From Halomonas sp. YLGW01 (GTDB taxonomy: Bacteria; Pseudomonadota; Gammaproteobacteria; Pseudomonadales; Halomonadaceae): DNA of 64,000 bases. How positions within the stretch are numbered: the stretch's first letter is position 1; each line of letters opens with the position of its first letter. The position numbers and the translations under genes were made by a program. Below are positions 60,941 to 64,000 of the stretch, piece by piece. The notes below the pieces were generated by a model, which was not told the origin of the DNA, ran no database searches, and saw only the letters and a list, made by a program, of their open reading frames with translations. The stretch lies in the NCBI RefSeq assembly GCF_014840935.1, contig NZ_CP062005.1, forward strand, positions 1,736,001 to 1,800,000, given 5' to 3'.

Positions 60941-61891
60941 CTAGGTGTATGGTCCCGGGAAGTAGTGGTCAGGACTGTTATGAAATCTTTCGGGCTCATC
61001 CTGCCAGCGTTCAATAATGAAACCAACGGGCGTTTTACCTTTCAGCGCCCGTAATGGCCGAGCAGTGTTATAGGCCCATAGGTAGTCCTTCAGATGGGAG
61101 CTGAGCGCCTCCAAGGTGGCATAATGGAAGTTTCGTATCGTCGCTTCCTTGATCGTGCGGTTCATCCGCTCAACCTGCCCGTTGGTCCAAGGATGGAACG
61201 GCCGCGTCAGACGGTGCTCAATGCCGTGTCGATGACATACCACGTCGAACCGGTGCGGCTTATAGGCTTCAGTTCCTGGGCGTTTGGCGAATTGCGCGCC
61301 GTTATCTGTCAGTACGGTATGAACCCGATACGGCAGCTGCTGAAGGGTATCTTCGAGGAACTCAGCCGCCTGTTCTCGCTGAGCCTTGCGATAGAGCCGG
61401 GCATGTACGAACTTGGAGGTTCGATCAACGGCCACGAATAGATAGGCCTTGCCTTCTCCGGTGCGGACCTCACAGATGTCCATGTGTAGGTAACCGATCG
61501 GGTAACGCTTGAAGGACGACGTACTCGGCTTTTCGTCAAGTTGACGCGGTAGCTGGCTGATGTCGTGGCGTTTATACAGCCGATGCAAGCTGGAACGCGT
61601 CAGGTGAGGGATGAAGCGCTGCAACGCAAAGAGGCAGTCATCTAACGGAAGCCAGGTGGTGCGCCGAAAGGTCACCGCTGCGGCTTCCTCGAGGCCTGAC
61701 AGCGACGTGGAGCTCGGCTGTTTAGGCCCCATACGCTCATCCTGGACAGACGTACGACGACGCCATTTGCGGACTGTTTTGGGGTTGAGGTTGTAACGCC
61801 GGCTCAACTCCGCGACCGAAGCTGACGATCGCTGTATGTCTTCTCGGATGGGGTGCGTGGTCTTGGCGCGTTGGTGAAGTACTTGAGCCAT
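60941..61891 (-). CDS. IS481-family transposase
   Basis: 316 residues from the ATG at 61891 (GAGGAGG 5 nt upstream). N-terminal HTH (SVAELSRRYNLNPKTVRKWRRR) and an rve integrase core with DDE residues in HMDICEV, TDNGAQF and QVERMNRTIKEA. The stop TAG is the CTAG duplicated by the neighbouring IS5 copy. The element looks intact. Confidence 0.9.
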   Translation of the reverse strand: MAQVLHQRAKTTHPIREDIQRSSASVAELSRRYNLNPKTVRKWRRRTSVQDERMGPKQPSSTSLSGLEEAAAVTFRRTTWLPLDDCLFALQRFIPHLTRSSLHRLYKRHDISQLPRQLDEKPSTSSFKRYPIGYLHMDICEVRTGEGKAYLFVAVDRTSKFVHARLYRKAQREQAAEFLEDTLQQLPYRVHTVLTDNGAQFAKRPGTEAYKPHRFDVVCHRHGIEHRLTRPFHPWTNGQVERMNRTIKEATIRNFHYATLEALSSHLKDYLWAYNTARPLRALKGKTPVGFIIERWQDEPERFHNSPDHYFPGPYT

Positions 61892-61947
61892 GGATCCTCC
61901 TCGGACAATGGTTCGTACCATGGACCATTACACTCCGGGACTAAACA
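60946..61947 (-). mobile_element. IS481-family element
   Basis: About 1002 bp with 5'-TGT ends: TGTATGGTCCCGG at 60946 and TGTTTAGTCCCGG as the reverse complement ending at 61947, continuing for about 25 bp. Flanks are CCTAGG on the left and CTTAGG on the right. It has an IS5-type element at each end. Confidence 0.8.
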
Positions 61948-61952
61948 CTTAG

Positions 61953-62862
61953 GTTTTGTCCGAAAAGTCGAATTTGCTAATGTGACCAATGCCGCAACTG
62001 CATAGGTGACGCATGGCAGGACGCTACGAGCTCTCCGATCAAAGCTGGGAGATGATTAAGGACATCGTCTCGCCCCCCCAACCAATGGGTCGCCCTCGCC
62101 GAGATGACCGCCAAGTGCTGAACGGGATCTTCTGGATCCTGTGCTCAGGCGCCAAATGGCGCGACCTCCCGGAACGGTATGGGCCTTGGAAGACGGTCTA
62201 TGACCGGTTTCGGCAGTGGCGAGACGATGGCACCTTCGAGGCTATCCTGAATCGGCTACATCTCAAGCTACGGGAAGATGGGCTGATGGATTTGGATACC
62301 TGGATGGTCGATTCCGCCTCGATCCGGGCCACGCGGGCTGCCTCTGGAGGCGGCAAAAAGGGGGATCGAAAGAACCTGTAGACCATGCGCTGGGGCGCAG
62401 CCGAGGCGGCCTGACCACCAAGATCCACATGCTTTGCGATCGGCATGGCTGGCCACTAACGTTCACCGTGTCGCCGGGGCAGAATTCGGATACCCGCCAC
62501 TTTATTCCCACCATGGAGCACGTCCATTTGCCTGGGCGAGTGGGACGACCACGTAAACGTTGCCGATACATCGTGGCGGACAAAGGCTACGACAGTGATT
62601 CCCTCCGCCGGTACTGCGACCGCCACCGGATGAAGTCGATCATTGCCAGACGCAAAATGCACCGAAAGCCGCGGCCGGGGGCGTCCAGGGGATTTGACAA
62701 GCCTCGCTACCGGGAAAGGAACGTCATCGAGCGCTGCATCGGCTGGATCAAGGAATTACGCCGAGTCTGCACGCGCTATGACAAGCTCGCCAGCAGTTTC
62801 AAGGCGATGGTATGCCTGGCCTGCATAGACCGTTGTTTGCGTGCAGACTTTTCAGACAGAAC
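61953..62862 (+). mobile_element. IS5-family (IS427 group) element, copy 2
   Basis: About 910 bp in the orientation opposite to copy 1. Left end GTTTTGTCCGAAAAG, right end the reverse complement of GTTCTGTCTGAAAAG. TTAG precedes and CTAG follows it, so a 3-bp TAG match remains. Confidence 0.85.
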
Positions 62863-62866
62863 CTAG
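62013..62866 (+). CDS. IS5-family transposase, copy 2 (two frames joined by -1 frameshift)
   Basis: Frame A 62013-62381 (122 residues) and frame B to 62866, overlapping at an A5G5 run. The frame A protein differs from copy 1 at about 18 of 122 residues, so the two copies are related elements and not a recent duplication. The final TAG is supplied by the flanking CTAG, as in copy 1. Confidence 0.85.
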
Positions 62867-62942
62867 TGTGGCGTCTCACAAGTAGGCAATATAAATATAG
62901 TCTATCCTGATACCTGAATTCCGCGCTATTGCTGGAGGTATC

Positions 62943-64000
62943 ATGGCCAAGCGAGGTCGGCCTGCCACCCAGATAACCGTCACAGACGATCAGCTGGCTG
63001 AGCTGAATCGGCGAGTAGCCGCTCGGAAAGGGGCTGCCGATGAGCGGCTTCGCGCCTTGATCATATTGGGTTGCAAAGACGGTGAGCCTGGCACGTCTAT
63101 TGGCAAGCGATTGGGCATCACTGCACAAACGGTCTCGAAGTGGCGTCGTCGCTTTGCTGACTATGGCCTGGACGGCCTGAATGATGAAGTTCGTAGTGGC
63201 CGTCCGCGATCAATTTCCGACGACATGGTTCAGGAAGTCATTGATCGGGTCCGCCATGAAAAGCCTGAAGATGCCAGCCACTGGAGCACGCGCTCCATGA
63301 GCAAAGTGACAGGGGTTTCCCCGGCCAGTGTGCATCGTATATGGCGGGCTTTCGGCCTCAAACCCCACATGGAAAAGACGTTCAAGCTGTCTACTGATCC
63401 GGCTTTCGTCGACAAAGTGCATGACGTCGTCGGTCTCTATATGGATCCTCCTGACCGGGCGATCGTCCTGTCGGTTGACGAAAAGAGCCAGATTCAGGCA
63501 CTTAACCGTACCCAACCAGGCTTACCGTTGACCTTTGGGCAGCCCGAGACCCGTACCCACGACTATAAGCGTCATGGTACGACCTCGTTATTTGCTGCAC
63601 TGGATATTGCGACAGGTGAAGTCATTGGTCGCCTCAAGCGGCGGCACCGCAGTGCGGAGTTTCTTGAGTTCCTCAACGCCATCGACCGGTCAGTGCCAGC
63701 GGATCTCGATGTCCACCTCATCCTGGACAACTATGGAACACACAAGACCGATAAGGTGAAGGCTTGGTTGACGGAGAGGCCCCGCTATCATGTTCATTTC
63801 ACGCCAACGTCAGCATCATGGTTGAATCTGGTAGAGCGATTCTTTTCCACGATCAGCGAGAGGTGGATCAAGCGTCAGGCGCACACCAGCGTAAAGGACT
63901 TGGAGGATTCCATCCGTCACTACCTGACGGTCTATAACGAGAACCCCAAGCCTTTCCAATGGCGGAAAACCGCTGACGAGATAGTGGCGTCGGTGGGTCG
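62943..64000 (+). CDS. IS630-family transposase (runs off the right edge)
   Basis: ATG at 62943 with GGAGG 5 nt upstream; open to the window end, 352 codons. An HTH domain ([28 protein letters not shown]) is followed by the DDE domain: [24 protein letters not shown] and [12 protein letters not shown]. The family is usually 340-370 residues, so nearly all of it is visible. The element's left end lies somewhere in 62867-62942 and was not located. Confidence 0.92.
   Translation, partial: MAKRGRPATQITVTDDQLAELNRRVAARKGAADERLRALIILGCKDGEPGTSIGKRLGITAQTVSKWRRRFADYGLDGLNDEVRSGRPRSISDDMVQEVIDRVRHEKPEDASHWSTRSMSKVTGVSPASVHRIWRAFGLKPHMEKTFKLSTDPAFVDKVHDVVGLYMDPPDRAIVLSVDEKSQIQALNRTQPGLPLTFGQPETRTHDYKRHGTTSLFAALDIATGEVIGRLKRRHRSAEFLEFLNAIDRSVPADLDVHLILDNYGTHKTDKVKAWLTERPRYHVHFTPTSASWLNLVERFFSTISERWIKRQAHTSVKDLEDSIRHYLTVYNENPKPFQWRKTADEIVASVG

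Overview
The window looks like chromosomal DNA of a high-G+C gammaproteobacterium, most likely Halomonas or another member of the Halomonadaceae. This is an inference from gene content and protein style (glycine cleavage genes beside an AGCS symporter, a Pseudomonas-like cox cluster, YfcL, PpnN, YqcA-like, DUF2788, DUF2489 and DUF2970 proteins); no database search was run. Most of the window is dense housekeeping DNA. The last 11 kb is accessory DNA with several insertion sequences.

Layout: 1-769 is the N-terminal part of a P-type cation ATPase cut by the window edge. 1045-7646 holds the glycine cleavage system: gcvT and a sodium:alanine/glycine symporter on the minus strand, gcvH-gcvP divergent on the plus strand. 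7721-11831 carries a LysR regulator, a YfcL-family protein, ppnN, a YqcA-like flavodoxin and small membrane proteins. 11857-18975 is the translation cluster thrS-infC-rpmI-rplT-pheS-pheT-ihfA (minus strand), in which infC appears to start at AUC. 19211-22593 holds an OmpA-like lipoprotein, a DUF2489 protein and a DASS/SLC13 anion symporter. 22687-31066 is a cytochrome c oxidase cluster of the caa3 type (subunit II carries a fused cytochrome c) with Cox11, SURF1, heme A synthase and heme O synthase. 31258-35809 holds a small helical protein, lrgAB, tRNA-Pro(GGG), a glycosyltransferase and an O-antigen-ligase-like protein. 36042-41499 is a LysR regulator divergent from a PrpF-family isomerase and a tripartite tricarboxylate transporter whose large and small membrane subunits are fused.

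41542-47978 is an arsenic island. arsH-acr3 on the plus strand and gap-arsJ-arsR on the minus strand form two export routes: arsenite through Acr3, and arsenate as 1-arseno-3-phosphoglycerate through GAPDH and ArsJ. Both promoters carry the same palindromic motif, the best candidate for the ArsR operator. Between the two units sit a frameshifted siderophore-interacting protein gene, a MarR regulator with a 23-bp perfect inverted repeat in front of it, and a quinone-oxidoreductase remnant. 48388-50856 has a coiled-coil/HhH protein and a satD-DUF3307 pair preceded by two copies of an 18-bp palindrome.

51001-64000 is decaying or mobile DNA: a D-Ala-D-Ala dipeptidase with a TRAP transporter whose head was removed at an ISL3-type element, an Rpn-family nuclease, a SNF2/SWIM helicase gene broken by an in-frame TGA and by insertion sequences, then an IS481-type element with an IS5-type element at each end, and an IS630-type transposase running off the right edge.
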